Below are positions 11,678-23,303 of a stretch of DNA of 64,000 nt, in pieces. A program made the position numbers and the translations under genes. Every line of letters begins with the position of its first letter. Within the stretch, counting starts at the first letter, position 1. Source of the DNA: Flabesymbios commensalis (Eukaryota; Annelida; Polychaeta; Terebellida; Flabelligeridae); contig OZ024912.1 of NCBI GenBank assembly GCA_964017125.1, positions 59,957,848-60,021,847 of the forward strand, read 5' to 3'. A model generated the notes under the pieces. The model was not told the origin of the DNA. It ran no database searches and saw only the letters and a list, made by a program, of their open reading frames with translations.

Positions 11678-12093
11678 AGGCCATCTTCACACTTGTGATA
11701 GCAGATAGACTATTATAAGTCAATCAGATACATCATAGATCATCAGGCTACATTATAAATGCATCAGCCTTAGCACCCCTCCCCCCCCCCCAAATCCTCC
11801 TACTCCCGATCACATGACTACAGAAATGTCAATTACATAGTGCATGACGCCATGAAATCGACATCTCTCGTCTCCTTGTCGTCCCACATTCATCCAGTCC
11901 CCTCTTTACCTGCTTCAAGGTGTAATTTTATAATTCTATGTCAGTCTACTTTTATTTTTTGTTGCTGTATTGAAATAATGGCGAGGTTCTATGCTGGGTT
12001 TCTACATTTTATGTTTTGTCTATTAAAACGTGTAAACCACCGTAAACTAACTCATGTAACTTAAAAGTTTCTTAACGTCACAAATATAGTCCT
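11678..12093. other. Spacer with poly-C tract
   Basis: 11780-11790 is a C run; the rest is unremarkable. Confidence 0.5.
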
Positions 12094-12341
12094 TTAACCC
12101 TTTAAGCCATCACGATGCTTTAAAACATCATTTTACACCATTGAAAATATACTTGATTTTTTCACAGCTGAGGGTTTTAGAAGGCAAATTTAGATGAAAT
12201 TATTCCACGAATACATAGTAATTTTCTTCAATTTATCACCCACATCAAATCATCATCAAATCAAGTCGAGAATCGCGGTAGCAATTCGCGGCATGTAGTG
12301 AATGAAGATGACAATGGTAAATTCAGGCTTGAAAGGGTTAA
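12094..12341 (+). mobile_element. F-family MITE (piggyBac-like ends)
   Basis: Bounded by TTAA at 12094 and 12338. Terminal repeats are TTAACCCTTTAAGCC and GGCTTGAAAGGGTTAA. The interior differs from A and B, with TTCACAGCTGAGGG and a GAGAATCGCGGTAGCAATTC hairpin. Confidence 0.8.
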
Positions 12342-12430
12342 TGAAATCAATTCACCAATTATTGTCAGACTATTTGTATAGATAGTTACTTGAACTAATT
12401 ATGCAGAAGAGTGCCATGAAAACGACTAAT

Positions 12431-12598
12431 TAACCCTTTCAGTGCGGGGACCTGTAGACGTCAGATTCTGAAGTCTCAAGACAGTCCCGCACTGAAAGAA
12501 TTGAAATATTTCTAACTAAAACATTTATGATTACAAATTTAATAGAACCCTTTGGTCGCCATGGTTTATTAAAAATATTTCAGCGTTGCAAGAGTTAA
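12431..12598 (-). mobile_element. A-family MITE, shortened
   Basis: Reversed copy with part of the hairpin and the middle missing; GTCGCCATGGTTTATT and TTTCAGCGTTGCAAG remain. Confidence 0.7.
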
Positions 12599-12601
12599 AA
12601 C

Positions 12602-12650
12602 CTGTCAATGATCCTGTCAATGATCCTGTCAATGATCCTGTCAATGATCC
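12602..12650 (+). repeat. 12-bp tandem repeat, 4 copies
   Basis: Four copies of CTGTCAATGATC directly next to the A element. Confidence 0.9.
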
Positions 12651-12892
12651 CACACATTATTAAACACTGGAAGTATATACTGGAATGCATTAATTGTTTA
12701 ACCGCTGACTGACTAAATGATCTAATAAATAAATGGATCGAGTTTTGAAAACAAAACCGGATGAGAAGATTAACTTACTTATATCTGGATCTCCAGTATA
12801 TTGGGAGATGTCTATTTTTCTAATATAATATTATTTGTTTGAAGCTGAAAATTCTAGTTTCAAATGAATATCCTGCTGAGTTTATTTATTTG

Positions 12893-13102
12893 AATTTTTA
12901 ACCACTTGAGGTTGTGTCTCGCTACCGCGATCCACAACCTCAAGTGGGTGAAAATTACTCATGAATATTTGTTTAATTTGAGACCAAACATTTACAAATC
13001 TTGATGTCTAAGCAGTCATTTAATTCCCTATAACAGTGATTTAATCGGCTAATAAAACGGATTAAAACGATAATTGCCGTGTTCAGCAGGCAAAGGGTTA
13101 AT
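12893..13102 (-). mobile_element. G-family element
   Basis: Hairpin CACTTGAGGTTGTGTCTCGC with CTACCGCGATCCACAACCTC: both arms share the GAGG variant, unlike other copies. It is followed by CCCTATAACAGTGATTTAAT and AAAGGGTTAAT. Confidence 0.65.
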
Positions 13103-13283
13103 AATACTATAATCACTAAAAAAAAGTCAATCTTGATCTACAAAAGTTACACAATTTTGGAAATGTACGGGGCTTCGGCGTGCAAAGCGTCTATTATGAA
13201 CAGGATAGTACATCATACTCTGTGTTGTAACTCTACGCTCTTCATTAGGTGCACCTAATAAATAGCTACGACTTGAAAGCATC

Positions 13284-13391
13284 CCATCCCAGACCTAGAA
13301 AAAAACGAGGATAGGGCCGATTAATGTTGGCCCTGCGCCGCAGACGCCAACCCAACATTAATCCAACATTGAATGAAGGTTTCCTGTTCGC
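13284..13391. repeat. E-family element, degraded
   Basis: ATTAATGTTGGCCCTGCGCC followed by GCAGACGCCAACCCAACATT. Confidence 0.6.
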
Positions 13392-13498
13392 TATCAGTTC
13401 ATACTCTTACTCCTACTCTTACACACATCATTATCTTGTGTCTTATGGATGTGAGGTGCTGAGATATGGTGTCAAAAAACACTGCATGGTAATTTAAA

Positions 13499-13739
13499 CC
13501 CTTTAACCGCCGGTACCGCACATGTTCGGGTTTTTATTTTTTAGTAGCACATTAAGTACAATCTTTTCAACATGTTAAAGATAAAATGTGACATCAATCA
13601 GCAAGATTTGAAAACAGTTGACCTCCATTCTGTCAATTCTGAATAATTTTCGCTCACTTGAAGCTGTGGATCGCGTCAGCGAGACACAACTTCAAGTGGG
13701 TGAAAATTCAGATTGAATAACTTGGCGGTTAAAGGGTTT
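13499..13739 (+). mobile_element. B-family MITE
   Basis: Starts TTTAACCGCCGGTACCGC and ends CTTGGCGGTTAAAGGGTTT; the third B copy followed at once by an A copy. Confidence 0.8.
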
Positions 13740-13870
13740 ACCCTTACCACGCTGAGATATTGTATAAACAATGGAGACTAAAGGGTTTTTCCAATTTGAA
13801 ATCATCATAAATGTCTTAGTTAGCTATTTCCGATTCATTTGAATACCTATGAAAGTGTTAATATATTTAT
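13735..13870 (+). mobile_element. A-family MITE, 5' half
   Basis: Keeps CACGCTGAGATATTG and GATTCATTTGAATACCTATG but lacks the hairpin. Its junction with B differs from the two other B-A pairs. Confidence 0.7.
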
Positions 13871-14024
13871 ATTGGGATAGTGCAATAAAATAAAATAAAA
13901 AAGTGTCTTTCTGATAATAACAGCTAAGTAAGTAACACCATATTGGAAACCAAAACGATAATTTATTCAGGTCACACTCTTATAGCCATGCAAAAAACGC
14001 GATACGTTTCGTACGTTGATTTAA

Positions 14025-14105
14025 AGTTGTGCCAGCATCGAAGACAGTGGCCCAGCATTAAATCAATAGTGCTTTCAATTGTCTCGTTCTATCCCACCCA
14101 GCTTA
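14025..14105. repeat. E-family fragment
   Basis: GTTGTGCCAGCATCGAAGAC then AGTGGCCCAGCATTAAATC, ending ATCCCACCCAGC. Poorly preserved. Confidence 0.45.
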
Positions 14106-14163
14106 TAGTTGTAACATTATATATGCGTATCTGTAAATCATGTTTTTATTGTTGGCAAGTTTT

Positions 14164-14375
14164 GACCCTTTAACCGCCAAATTATTCAATTTGAATTTTC
14201 ACCCACTTGAAGTTGTGTCTCGCTGACGCGATCCACAACTTCAAGTGAGTGAGAAATATTCAGATTTGACAAATTGGAGGTGAACTCTTTTCAAATCTTG
14301 CTGGTTGGTGTCACATTTTATCTTTAACATATTTAAAATGTGGTTCTAATTAAAAATGAAAACCCGTTAAAGCTT
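14164..14375 (-). mobile_element. B-family MITE
   Basis: Reversed copy with the standard hairpin and TGGTGTCACATTTTATC; the outer end is eroded. Confidence 0.75.
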
Positions 14376-14723
14376 TAACATTCCTTATCATACTTATACC
14401 GGGGGCTAATTGGTCGGGTGATTTGATGACTGCGTAAATTGTTATGTGATACCACACAGCTGACTGTGACACAGTGTGACCATTATAATGCTGACATTAA
14501 GTGCGCAGGTTATCATTGCCGTCTGATGTCTGTCGTAGGTCAGAGTATATTTGAATTGGGACAAATTAATGTCGAAACTAAAAAAACAGGGCAAATCTGT
14601 AATAGGTAAGGTGTAGTAATAGTACCGTTAATAGTACCGTCACAGTATTGGTGTTGTGTGTAATAATCTGGTATTAAAACACACCACTACATTATTTCCT
14701 TTGTCCGACCACTACATTCTAAG

Positions 14724-16998
14724 CCGGTGTAAAGTCTGAAAATATACCCCCTCCCAGATTATACCCGGGTAGATTGTGGGCGCCCCAGAATCTACCCCGG
14801 GGTAGATCCTGAACTAATCTACCCCTCCCTCCCATGATCTATATCCCTCCTTTATTGTGATTATGTGAAGTGTATTCGGCTCTCAGAATCTACCCCTCCC
14901 TCCAAAAATATACCGCCCTTTTCAACAACTATATGCGACCCTCCCAAAATCTACCCCTCCCTCCTAGAATATACCCCTCTTTTCAACAATTATATGCGAC
15001 CCACCCAGAATCTACCCCCCCCCTTCCAGAATATACCCCCCTCCCCTTTCAACAGCTATATGCGACCCTCCCAGAATCTACCCCTCCCTCCCAGAATATA
15101 CCCCCTTTTTAAAAAGTCTAATATTATGCGACTGTCCAAGGATCTACCCCTCCCTCCCAGGATATACTCCCCCCCCCCTTTCAACAACTATAATATTATG
15201 TGACCTTCCCAAAATCTACCCCTCCCGCCCAGAATATACCCCACTTTTCAACAACTCTATGCAACGCTCCCAGAGTCTACCCCTCCTTCCCAGAATACAC
15301 CCCCCTTTTCAACAAATGCACATGTGCGACCCTCCCAGAATCTCCCCCCCCCTTCTCCTAGACTATACCCTCCTTTTCAACAACTATATGCGACCCTCCC
15401 AGAATCTACCTCTCCCTCCCAAAATATACCCCCCTTTTCAACAACTATATGCCACCCTCACATAATCTACCCCTCCCTCCCAGAATAAACCCCCTTTTCC
15501 ACAACTATAATGTTATGCGACTCTCCCAGAATATACCCCTCCCTCCTAGAATATACCCCCTTTTCAACCAATGTATATGTGCGACCCCCCAGAATCTACC
15601 CCTGCCTCTCAGAATATACCCCCCCCCCTTTTCAAGAACTATAAGATTTTGCGATCCTCCCAAAATCTTCCCCACACACCCAGAATATTTTTCAGTTATG
15701 GGAGGAATGGTACATTCTCTCAAATATACATGTAGTTTCTAGTGACTGAGGGGTAGATTCTTGGAATATTGTAGAAAGGGGACGAGGGATATATCAAGAG
15801 AGGGAGGGGGGGGGGCATATAGTTGTCATAAAAGAGGGGTGTATTCTCTGAGGAGAGGGTAGTGTCTGGGAGGGTCGCATAGAGTTGTTGAAAGGGGGGT
15901 ATATTCTGGGAGGGAGGGATAGATTCTGGGAGCGTTGCATAATAAAATGGTTGTTAAAAATGAGGGTATATTCTGGGAGGGAGGGGTGGAATCTGGGAGG
16001 GTCGCATATAGTTGTTGAAAGGGGGGTATATTCTTGGAGGGAGGGGTAGATTCTGGGAGAGTCGCATGATATTATAGTTGTTGCAAAGGGGGGTATATTC
16101 TGGGAGGGAGGGGTAGATTCTGTAAGGGTCGCATAGAGTTGTTGAAAAGGGGGGTATATTCTGGGAGGGGAAGATTCTGGGAAGGTCGCACACATAAATT
16201 TGTTTAAAAGGGGGTTATATTCTGGGATGGATGGGTAGATTCTGGGAGGGACGCATATAGTTGTTAAAAAGGGGGTATATTCTGGGAGGGAGGGGTAGAT
16301 TCTGGGAGGGTCGCACATATAAATTTGTTAAAAAGGGTGGTATATTCTGGGAGGAAGGGGTAGATTCTGGGAGGGTCGCATATAGTTGTTGAAAGGGGGG
16401 TATATTCTGAGAGGGAGGGGTGGATTCTGGAAGGGTGGCACATATAAATTTAATGAAAAGGGGGGTATATTCTGGGAGGGAGGGGTAGATTCTGGGAGGG
16501 TCGCATAATATTATAGTTGTTTAAAAGGGGGGTATATTGTGGGAGGGAGGGGTAGATTCTTGAAAGGTCGCATAATATTATAGTTGTTTAAAAGGGGGGG
16601 GTATATTCTGGGAGGCAGGGGTAGATTCTGGGAGGGTCGCATATAGTTGTTGAAAAGGGGGTATATTATGGGAGGGAGGGGTAGATTCTGGAAGGGTCGC
16701 AGAGAGTTGTTGAAAAGGGGGGTATATTATGGGAGGGAGGGGTAGATTCTGGAAGGGTCGCATAGAGTTGTTGAATAGGGGGGTATATTATGGGAGGGAT
16801 GGGTAGATTCTGGAAGGGTCGCACATATACATTTGTTGAAAAGGGGGGTAGATCCTGGGAGGGAGGGGTAGATTCTGGGAGCCCCCAGGATTTACCCCGG
16901 GGTATATTCTAGAATCTATCCCGGGGTAGATTCTGGTAGATCCCAAAATCTACCCGGGTATAATTTCAAGGGGGATATATTCTGGGGTGTTACACCGG
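14724..16998. mobile_element. Foldback-like element: two inverted arrays of a ~60-bp repeat
   Basis: The ends are inverted copies: CCGGTGTAA on the left, TTACACCGG on the right. Each is followed inward by ATTATACCCGGGTAGATT and CCAGAATCTACCCCGGG. Inside, the left arm (to ~15700) is ~13 plus-oriented units built from CTCCCAGAATCTACCCCTCC, CAGAATATACCCCCCTTTTC and AACAACTATATGCGACC. The right arm (~15795-16880) is ~18 units in the opposite orientation. A ~90-base spacer separates them. This layout is that of foldback (FB-type) DNA transposons. I found no transposase or clear target duplication. The many proline-rich frames are repeat by-products. Confidence 0.75.
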
Positions 16999-16999
16999 G

Positions 17000-17478
17000 A
17001 ATAGAGAGTTATTGTTGACCAAGTACAGACCAATTATCATGGTAGGGATATGGTATTAAAATCAGTCAGGTGTGACCGAGCTGTAGATTATGATGGATCA
17101 TCATTATGTTCGGATGTGTTTTAAGTCAGTTAAAACCCTCGGAGTTCTACATTCTTAGCTGTGAAAAAGGATGTAAGCTAAGCATGTAGAGCTCCTCGGG
17201 CTTTATCCTATACATAATATACATTTATGTTTACCACTGCAATGATTAACTTTATTGTGATCTGTAATAAAATATACACTCACTTGATTTGCCTATACGA
17301 TTACGTCGTCACCAAGTCGAGAGTACTTAGAGTCATTATGCTGGTCTTTTTATTAGGTGTGTTTTGTATTTTAGCAATTTTACAAGGACCATGTGATGAG
17401 AAACAACAACCACATATTGTAAAAAGTCTTTGACGCTGTAATAATGATAGTCCTAAGATAAAGAACATACGGCTCTCT
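17000..17478. other. Spacer
   Basis: Unique, AT-rich. A 68-codon frame at 17227-17433 has a hydrophobic stretch but no recognisable homology. Confidence 0.45.
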
Positions 17479-17588
17479 TCCCAGTAAAACGCAAAACATT
17501 TGTATAGCATTTGCACAATGTTGGACCAGCGTCAAAGACCTTGGGCCGGCGTTGTACTAATGGTATACAAATGTTTGATGGGCTAGGA
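17479..17588. repeat. E-family hairpin, imperfect
   Basis: Tips CCCAGTAAAACGC and GATGGGCTAGG, inner arms AAAACATTTGTATAGCATTT and complement-like. Confidence 0.65.
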
Positions 17589-18106
17589 ATTAGGAGACGT
17601 ATCTACACCTTATATATAGTAATGTGATGCATTATTTCCAATCCAAGGATATACAGGAACAAAACAACAAAATGAGACCGCATCATTTCAAAATCCGCTA
17701 AGTCTTAGAAAATGCAATACAATACACACTAATCACGAAGAACATCTGAAATAAATAAAAAAGGACATAAACCGAGTACTCAAACTGACTACTGATATAT
17801 GAAAGTGTCTAAACCTTACCAAAGAACGCCACAGAGCACAATGGAAGGGTAAAAAACATAAGATACTTGTACATGACCTGAAAGAGGAGATCGTACGAAG
17901 TCACCTTTCTTGGTAAGACATATAACCAGTATACACACAAGACATTGAACATGTTGCAGGAATTCTGGTTTGATATTATCAACGCCAGCGTCGCGGACGG
18001 TCGATATGAGTCAACGTGTTGTGACGGGTCAACGTGTTGTCACCCTTGACAGAGATGTACATATTTAATATTTTGTAAGTGATGACCTTTTCGTGTTTCG
18101 AGCACT
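17589..18106. other. Spacer with E-like segment
   Basis: 17985-18060 has CAACGCCAGCGTCGCGGACG and repeats of GTCAACGTGTTGTG; the rest is unremarkable. Confidence 0.45.
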
Positions 18107-18352
18107 AAACCCTTACAACGGTGAAATAGTATATTGTTGAGGATGGAGACCAAAGGTGTTTTTTTTAATTTGAAATCATCAATATCTCAGTTAGCTCTTT
18201 CCGCTTCATTTGAATACATATGTTATGGATCTACGGCCATTAAAATTATTTTAATATTTCAGCGCGGGGATCGACTTTAGACGTCAAAATCTGACGTCTG
18301 TGGACGTCAGATTCTGACGTCTAAAGTCGATCCCCGCACTGCAAGGGTTAAT
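18107..18352 (+). mobile_element. A-family MITE, near full length
   Basis: Hairpin arms CGCGGGGATCGACTTTAGAC and complement are almost perfect; ends TGCAAGGGTTAA. An E-like segment (GCCAGCGTCGTGGACGGTC) follows directly. Confidence 0.85.
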
Positions 18353-18489
18353 ATTTGGCCAGCGTCGTGGACGGTCAACCAACATTAAACTAGCTATGGG
18401 TCAACGTGTTGTGATGCGGCACTGTGACTGAAATCTTAGCGAGTTGTGACTCAGTCTTGACATAGAATAATAATATATTTAATATTTCG

Positions 18490-18641
18490 TAAGCTTTTTC
18501 AGCTTCATTTGAATACTTATGTTATGGGTCTACGGCTATTATACATTTTTAGTTCTTTTGGTGCAGGGATCGACTTTAGACGTCTGAATATGACGTAAGT
18601 TTCTGACGTCTGAAGTCGATCCCCGCGCTGAAAGGGTTAAA
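18490..18641 (+). mobile_element. A-family MITE, 3' half
   Basis: Starts in GCTTTTTCAGCTTCATTTG and keeps the hairpin and the CGCTGAAAGGGTTAA end. Confidence 0.8.
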
Positions 18642-18718
18642 ATTACGTTTATTTGATAATTGTGGTCCAACACAAGCCTTAGACAATGTGCGCAGGCACT
18701 TCTCGCATGCTATGAAGG

Positions 18719-19022
18719 CGGCCCTAGGGCAGTGGTTAGCACCGCTGCCTTTCACGCCAGAATTCGGGGTTCGTGTCCCGGGCTCGGCGGTTTGAAACAA
18801 ACAAAAATGTTTCTTCCCCATCCAATCGTAAACCTCAGTATTGTGGGGAGCCACCGTGACCGAGAGGTAGCGTGCTCGGCCTCAGTCCCCCAGGGTTTGA
18901 ATTTTGAATCCTGTGTCTGAAGGACAGTGTCATCTCACTCATCTCACCATCCTCAGAAGGTTCTCTTGGCCCAATTTAGCCTGTATGTGCACGAAAGTGG
19001 CCTCAAGCCCGATTCATTTCTT
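18719..19022 (+). mobile_element. tRNA-derived SINE, two tRNA-like parts
   Basis: The first part has A-box-like GCAGTGGTTAGCACCG and B box GGTTCGTGTCCC. The second part begins GTGACCGAGAGGTAGCG and has a weak B-like GGTTTGAATTTTGAATCC. The tail has CATCTCACTCATCTCACC and TAGCCTGTATGTGCACG. The same two-part order occurs around 40798-41365. Confidence 0.7.
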
Positions 19023-19368
19023 TTTGCTATGACGACAGATTCAAAAAATGTCACACAATTAGATTGAAACCAGTTATCAGCACGCGCGATTAGTCTGTTA
19101 CGTTTTCAAATCTAACTGTGCAATTTTCGGTTGTTGTAGGCCTAATCGTGTACGTTGCAGAGTTGTGTCAATAATGTGTTCTTTAACGTCTCATATATTA
19201 TGTTAGACAAAACCTCCTGCATATAATATTACTACGACTGTAATAGCACTACCATTTCAATAACATGGAGTCCGTAGGTTTTTTTGAACGCGGGTAGCTC
19301 GCTCCAATTTATTTCGTGCCTGAATTACAGGTATCGGATTTTATTGTCGACAAACAAACCGGCGGCTA

Positions 19369-19477
19369 CCCGGCAAACATGATACGTTTACCCAATGTAG
19401 GTTTAATGTTGGCCCGCCGTCTACGACGTCGTTCCAACATTGAACCAATATTGGGTAAACGTCTCGTGTTTGCTAGG
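19369..19477. mobile_element. E-family hairpin with TA target duplication
   Basis: Tips CCCGGCAAACATGA and TCGTGTTTGCTAGG, inner arms ACGTTTACCCAATGTAGG and complement-like, core CGCCGTCTACGACGTCG. TA directly flanks both ends (19367-19368, 19478-19479). It would fit a tiny mariner-type nonautonomous element. Confidence 0.75.
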
Positions 19478-19548
19478 TATTTGTCTGAAAGGGATACTCG
19501 TGGCTGAAGCTAAAAACTATTCACCAGGTATCTGACACCAACACTGCG

Positions 19549-19617
19549 CTGTAAAGCCAAAAGCCAGTATCTGCTTACTTGCTTAAGTATGCAGATACTG
19601 TTTTTTGGTTTTGCATG
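19549..19617. repeat. D-family hairpin, variant arms
   Basis: Core CAGTATCTGCTTACTT is kept; the outer arms are GTAAAGCCAAAAGC and complement-like instead of the usual GGATATGAAAGGG. Confidence 0.7.
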
Positions 19618-20245
19618 GGCGAAAGTAGATGTCTCGTGACTTGACGCAGATTAAAATTACCCAAGTTTCTACATTACATCTTTAACACGAACGAAAATAT
19701 ATTTATTGATGTTTTGATTTTATCTATTTCGCGGTGACAACCGTGTCAATATTATAAAGTGTATGATGGCGATTGGAATCTTCAGAGTATGAACAAGGCT
19801 TGGTACTGTACTATCTGATACTGAAGATGCAACACACACAAAATGCTGCCTCAATGCTGGTACAATCTAATCGACGTTGAGCCAATACTGAGTCAAGGTT
19901 TCGTAAAGTTCCTTGGAAAACAAATGACACGGGAGTGACAAGTTCTCAGAAACTTGACATGAGAGATGGCACCAAGACTGGGTCAATTGTCTGCTCACAT
20001 CGAAGTAGGCACGATTTTTTGGACAAATTAGCTTTCTATCTCTCCACATTCGACATGATATGACTTTAGCTCGAAGAAACGAACGTTACATTTCACTTGG
20101 GTGAATAATCGGTTTGTCAGTTACGAAATTATCTCCTCAACAACATAATTGTATCAAAATAACATTTTTCATTCGCAAACTCTTTTAATGGTCACTAAAG
20201 GTGTCATGAATGCAGAAGTTCCGAGTTCGCTGCCTATTTGGGTGA
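19618..20245. other. Spacer
   Basis: A degraded E-like piece lies at 19850-19905 (TCGACGTTGAGCCAATACTG). No gene. Confidence 0.45.
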
Positions 20246-20825
20246 CACTGACGTTACACACATGACAGTCACAGTGTTGTATGTAAACACTCATCTCATA
20301 TAGGACACTCAGACTGTATTGGTGTACACACAGTCATATTGTTATATGTGAGCACTCATGTCACTTAGACTGTAAGGGGTACACACACAGTCAGATTGTT
20401 GTATGAGAACACTCATGTCCCATACAACACTCAGACTGTATGGTGTACACATGTAGTCACTGTGTTGTATGTGGGCTTTCACGTAAAGTACTACACACTA
20501 AGACACACTAAGACTATATGGTGTACATATACAGTCGTAGTGTTGTATATGAACACACATGTCATATAGGGCACTCAAACTATATTAAGTACACATAAAG
20601 TCAAAGTGTTAATTTGTTTGCGAACACTCAAATCACATACGACACTCAGTTTGGGTACACATGACAGTCATGGTGCTGCATATGGACACTCCTGAGTGTT
20701 ATATTTTAACACTCATGTCACATAGGACATTTAGACTGTATGGGGTACACATGTAGTCATAGTGTTGTATGTAAACACTCACGTGATATGACATTCAGAC
20801 TGTATGGGGTACAAATAGGCTACAC
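20246..20825 (+). repeat. Diverged ~60-bp tandem repeat
   Basis: About nine units containing ACACTCATGTCACATAGGAC, ACTCAGACTGTATGGGGTAC and CAGTCATAGTGTTGTATG, with much drift. Confidence 0.85.
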
Positions 20826-21388
20826 AATAATCACCCCAAGCGTTTCAAATAATTAAATTAGTGTGAGTGATCATTTTGTTTTCCTTTAATCGACGTTGTT
20901 TTACATACAAATCTATTACATTTCCAATTACAGATGTCTGACATTCTACAGTTTCACTATATATAATACAAAAATGGTTAATGAAAATGTGGGCGTCTGT
21001 CAGTCTATAGTTTAAACATATTTTATTGACCAATTGAAGCAATACAGGATTGTAATACATAGGCTTCGCACGAAAAAAAAGTGAGTGATGCTTGCGGAGA
21101 CATGGTGTGAGTACTATAAGTAGGCAGTAGGCCGGTGTAAATCTCGTTGACAGAGCTAGAACATGTCGTAAAACAAATGCTTGGATGTGGTATCATAATA
21201 TTGTTAACATGACCTCACATATTGTTGTTGCAATTTATCGTACTTCCGTACTGTTATCGACCACGAGACTTGTGCTGATAACTTCCTGTATCGACCAAAA
21301 CTTTTGCTCCGGTTGCGAGTTATTTACGTTATACTGACACATTGTAGTCTAAATATTTTAATTATCAGTTAAACATGTGGGTGGTCGT
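20826..21388. other. Spacer
   Basis: AT-rich. 21250-21300 has TATCGACCACGAG and GTATCGACCAAAAC, echoing the next palindrome. Confidence 0.45.
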
Positions 21389-21547
21389 ACGATAAAATGC
21401 ATATGGCACTGCTTTTTGGTCGATAAAGGCTCAGATCGGTACGTGTCGCCGATACAGGCACTCGCCTTCGGCTCGGCCTGTCTCTGGCGACGCGTACCGA
21501 TCTGAGCCTTTATCGACCAAAAAGCAGTGCCATATGCATATCGTATC
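21389..21547. repeat. Large hairpin, ~70-bp arms
   Basis: Arms run from ATGCATATGGCACTGCTTTT through GGTCGATAAAGGCTCAGATC to GTCGCC, with about six mismatches. The loop, ACTCGCCTTCGGCTCG, has a small hairpin of its own. Likely a young inverted-repeat element of a family unlike A to G. Confidence 0.85.
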
Positions 21548-21639
21548 GGCCACAAAATCATGCACCATATCAACCCAGCAAACACAAGACAACGACCCCT
21601 GTCAGTCTATGCATCCATCATTCTCAGCAATTGCCATTA

Positions 21640-22825
21640 TGTGCAGCTATATTATTATGTGCTGCTATAATTCTCAACAACTGTCATTCTGAAAGACTGT
21701 GATAATGTAATTTTGTGCAACTATATCGTTCTGTGCAACTGCTATTCTGTGCATCGTCTATTTTTGTGCAATAATCATTCTGTGCAACTGTCATTCTGTG
21801 CAGCTATCCATATGGGCGATTATAATTCTGTGCATGTATCATTCTGTACAGCTATCATTCTGTGCGATTATTATTATATACAAATATCAATCTACGCAAC
21901 TGTCATTTTGTAAATCAATCATTTGTACAGCCATCATTTTGTACAGCTATCATTCTGTAAAGCTATCATTTCGTAGGGGGCCTACGTCTATCATTATGTG
22001 CAGCTATCATTCGGTAGGCCTACAGCTAGCATTCTGCACAGCTTTCATTCTGTACAGCTATAGTGCTGTACATCTATTATTCGGTACTTCTATCATTCTG
22101 TACATTAATCATTCTGTATATCTATCATTCTGTACAGCTAGAATTCTGTACAGCCATCATTCTGTACAACTATTAGTCTGTAAATATATCATTCTGTACA
22201 TCTATCATTCTGTACAGCTATCATTCTGTACATCTATCATTCTGTACATCTATCATTCTGTACAGCTAGCATTCTGTACAGCTGGCATTCCGTACATCTA
22301 TCATTCTGTACAGCTAGCATTATGTGCAGCTATTATTATTATGTACATATAGCATTCTCTACATCTATCATTCTGTACATCTATCATTCTGTATGGCTAT
22401 CATTCTGTGCATATATCATTATGTACAGCTACCATTCTGTGCAGCTATTATTATTTACATTTATCATTTTGTATAGCTATCACTCTTTACAGCTGGCAGG
22501 CACTCCGTACATCTATCATTATGTACATCTATCATTCTGTACAGCTAATATTCTGTACATATATCTTTCTGCACATCTATTATTATGTACAGCTATCATT
22601 CTGTACATCTATCATTCTGTACAGCTATTATTCTGTACATATATCATTCTGTACAGCTATCGCTATGTACAGCTATCATTTTGTACATCTATCATTCTGC
22701 AAAGCTATCATTCTGTACAGCTACTCTTCTGTACAGCTATCATTCTGTACAGCTATCATTCTGTACATAACATATATCATTCTGTACGGCTATCATTCTG
22801 TGAAGCTATCATTTTGTACAGACCC
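21640..22825 (+). repeat. 16-bp minisatellite
   Basis: About 70 units of CATTCTGTACAGCTAT with variants (ACATCT, TTATGTGC). The period is not a multiple of three and the plus strand lacks stops, so all three plus frames stay open for 60-180 codons. These frames are not genes. Confidence 0.95.
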
Positions 22826-22828
22826 ATA

Positions 22829-23063
22829 CAGGGCGGGGCTTGACATTAGACATCAGTATCTGACGTCCACAGACGTCCACAGACGTCTAAAGTCGATCCC
22901 TGCACTGTAAGAGCAAACATATTCATAATAGCCGTAGACCCTAACGTAGGTATTCAAATGAAGCAAAAAGAGCTAACTAATTTGACATTTATGATGTTTC
23001 AAATTGAAAAAAACCCTTTGTTCTCTAAGGTTTATGTAAAATATTGCAGCGCTTCGGGGGTTA
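22829..23063 (-). mobile_element. A-family MITE
   Basis: Abuts the 16-bp array. The hairpin tip is duplicated (two ACAGACGTC). Ends TTGCAGCGCTTCGGGGGTTAA. Confidence 0.75.
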
Positions 23064-23084
23064 AATACAGTTTGAATTCAATTA

Positions 23085-23303
23085 GTATTCCGTCCACGCA
23101 CTATTTTTTCATTTCTGGCGGGGGCCTCGCTGTGCCCTTATTTCCCATGAATAAATCCACTTTGCGACGGGAACCTGCAAACGAGCTTATACGAGATCTC
23201 GCATTATTACCCAGCATGCCCTCGCAATGAATATCCGGCCAATAAAAACAGACCTTGAGCAATGAGAGGTGCAGCACTTGAGGCCCAACGCGCTGCCGAG
23301 TAA
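23085..23303. promoter_or_regulatory. Repeat-free mixed-composition island
   Basis: Sequence such as TTCTGGCGGGGGCCTCGCTG, ATGAATATCCGGCCAATAAA and AACAGACCTTGAGCAATGAG, with no repeat family, between two A copies. A conserved noncoding element is plausible. Confidence 0.3.

Noticed and set aside
14860-16880. Proline-rich open frames up to 174 codons
   Set aside because: They follow the ~60-bp repeat and occur in several frames; no start context, splice pattern or homology.
21713-22910. Three overlapping plus-strand frames up to 184 codons rich in Tyr, Ile and Ser
   Set aside because: All are translations of one 16-bp minisatellite in different frames.
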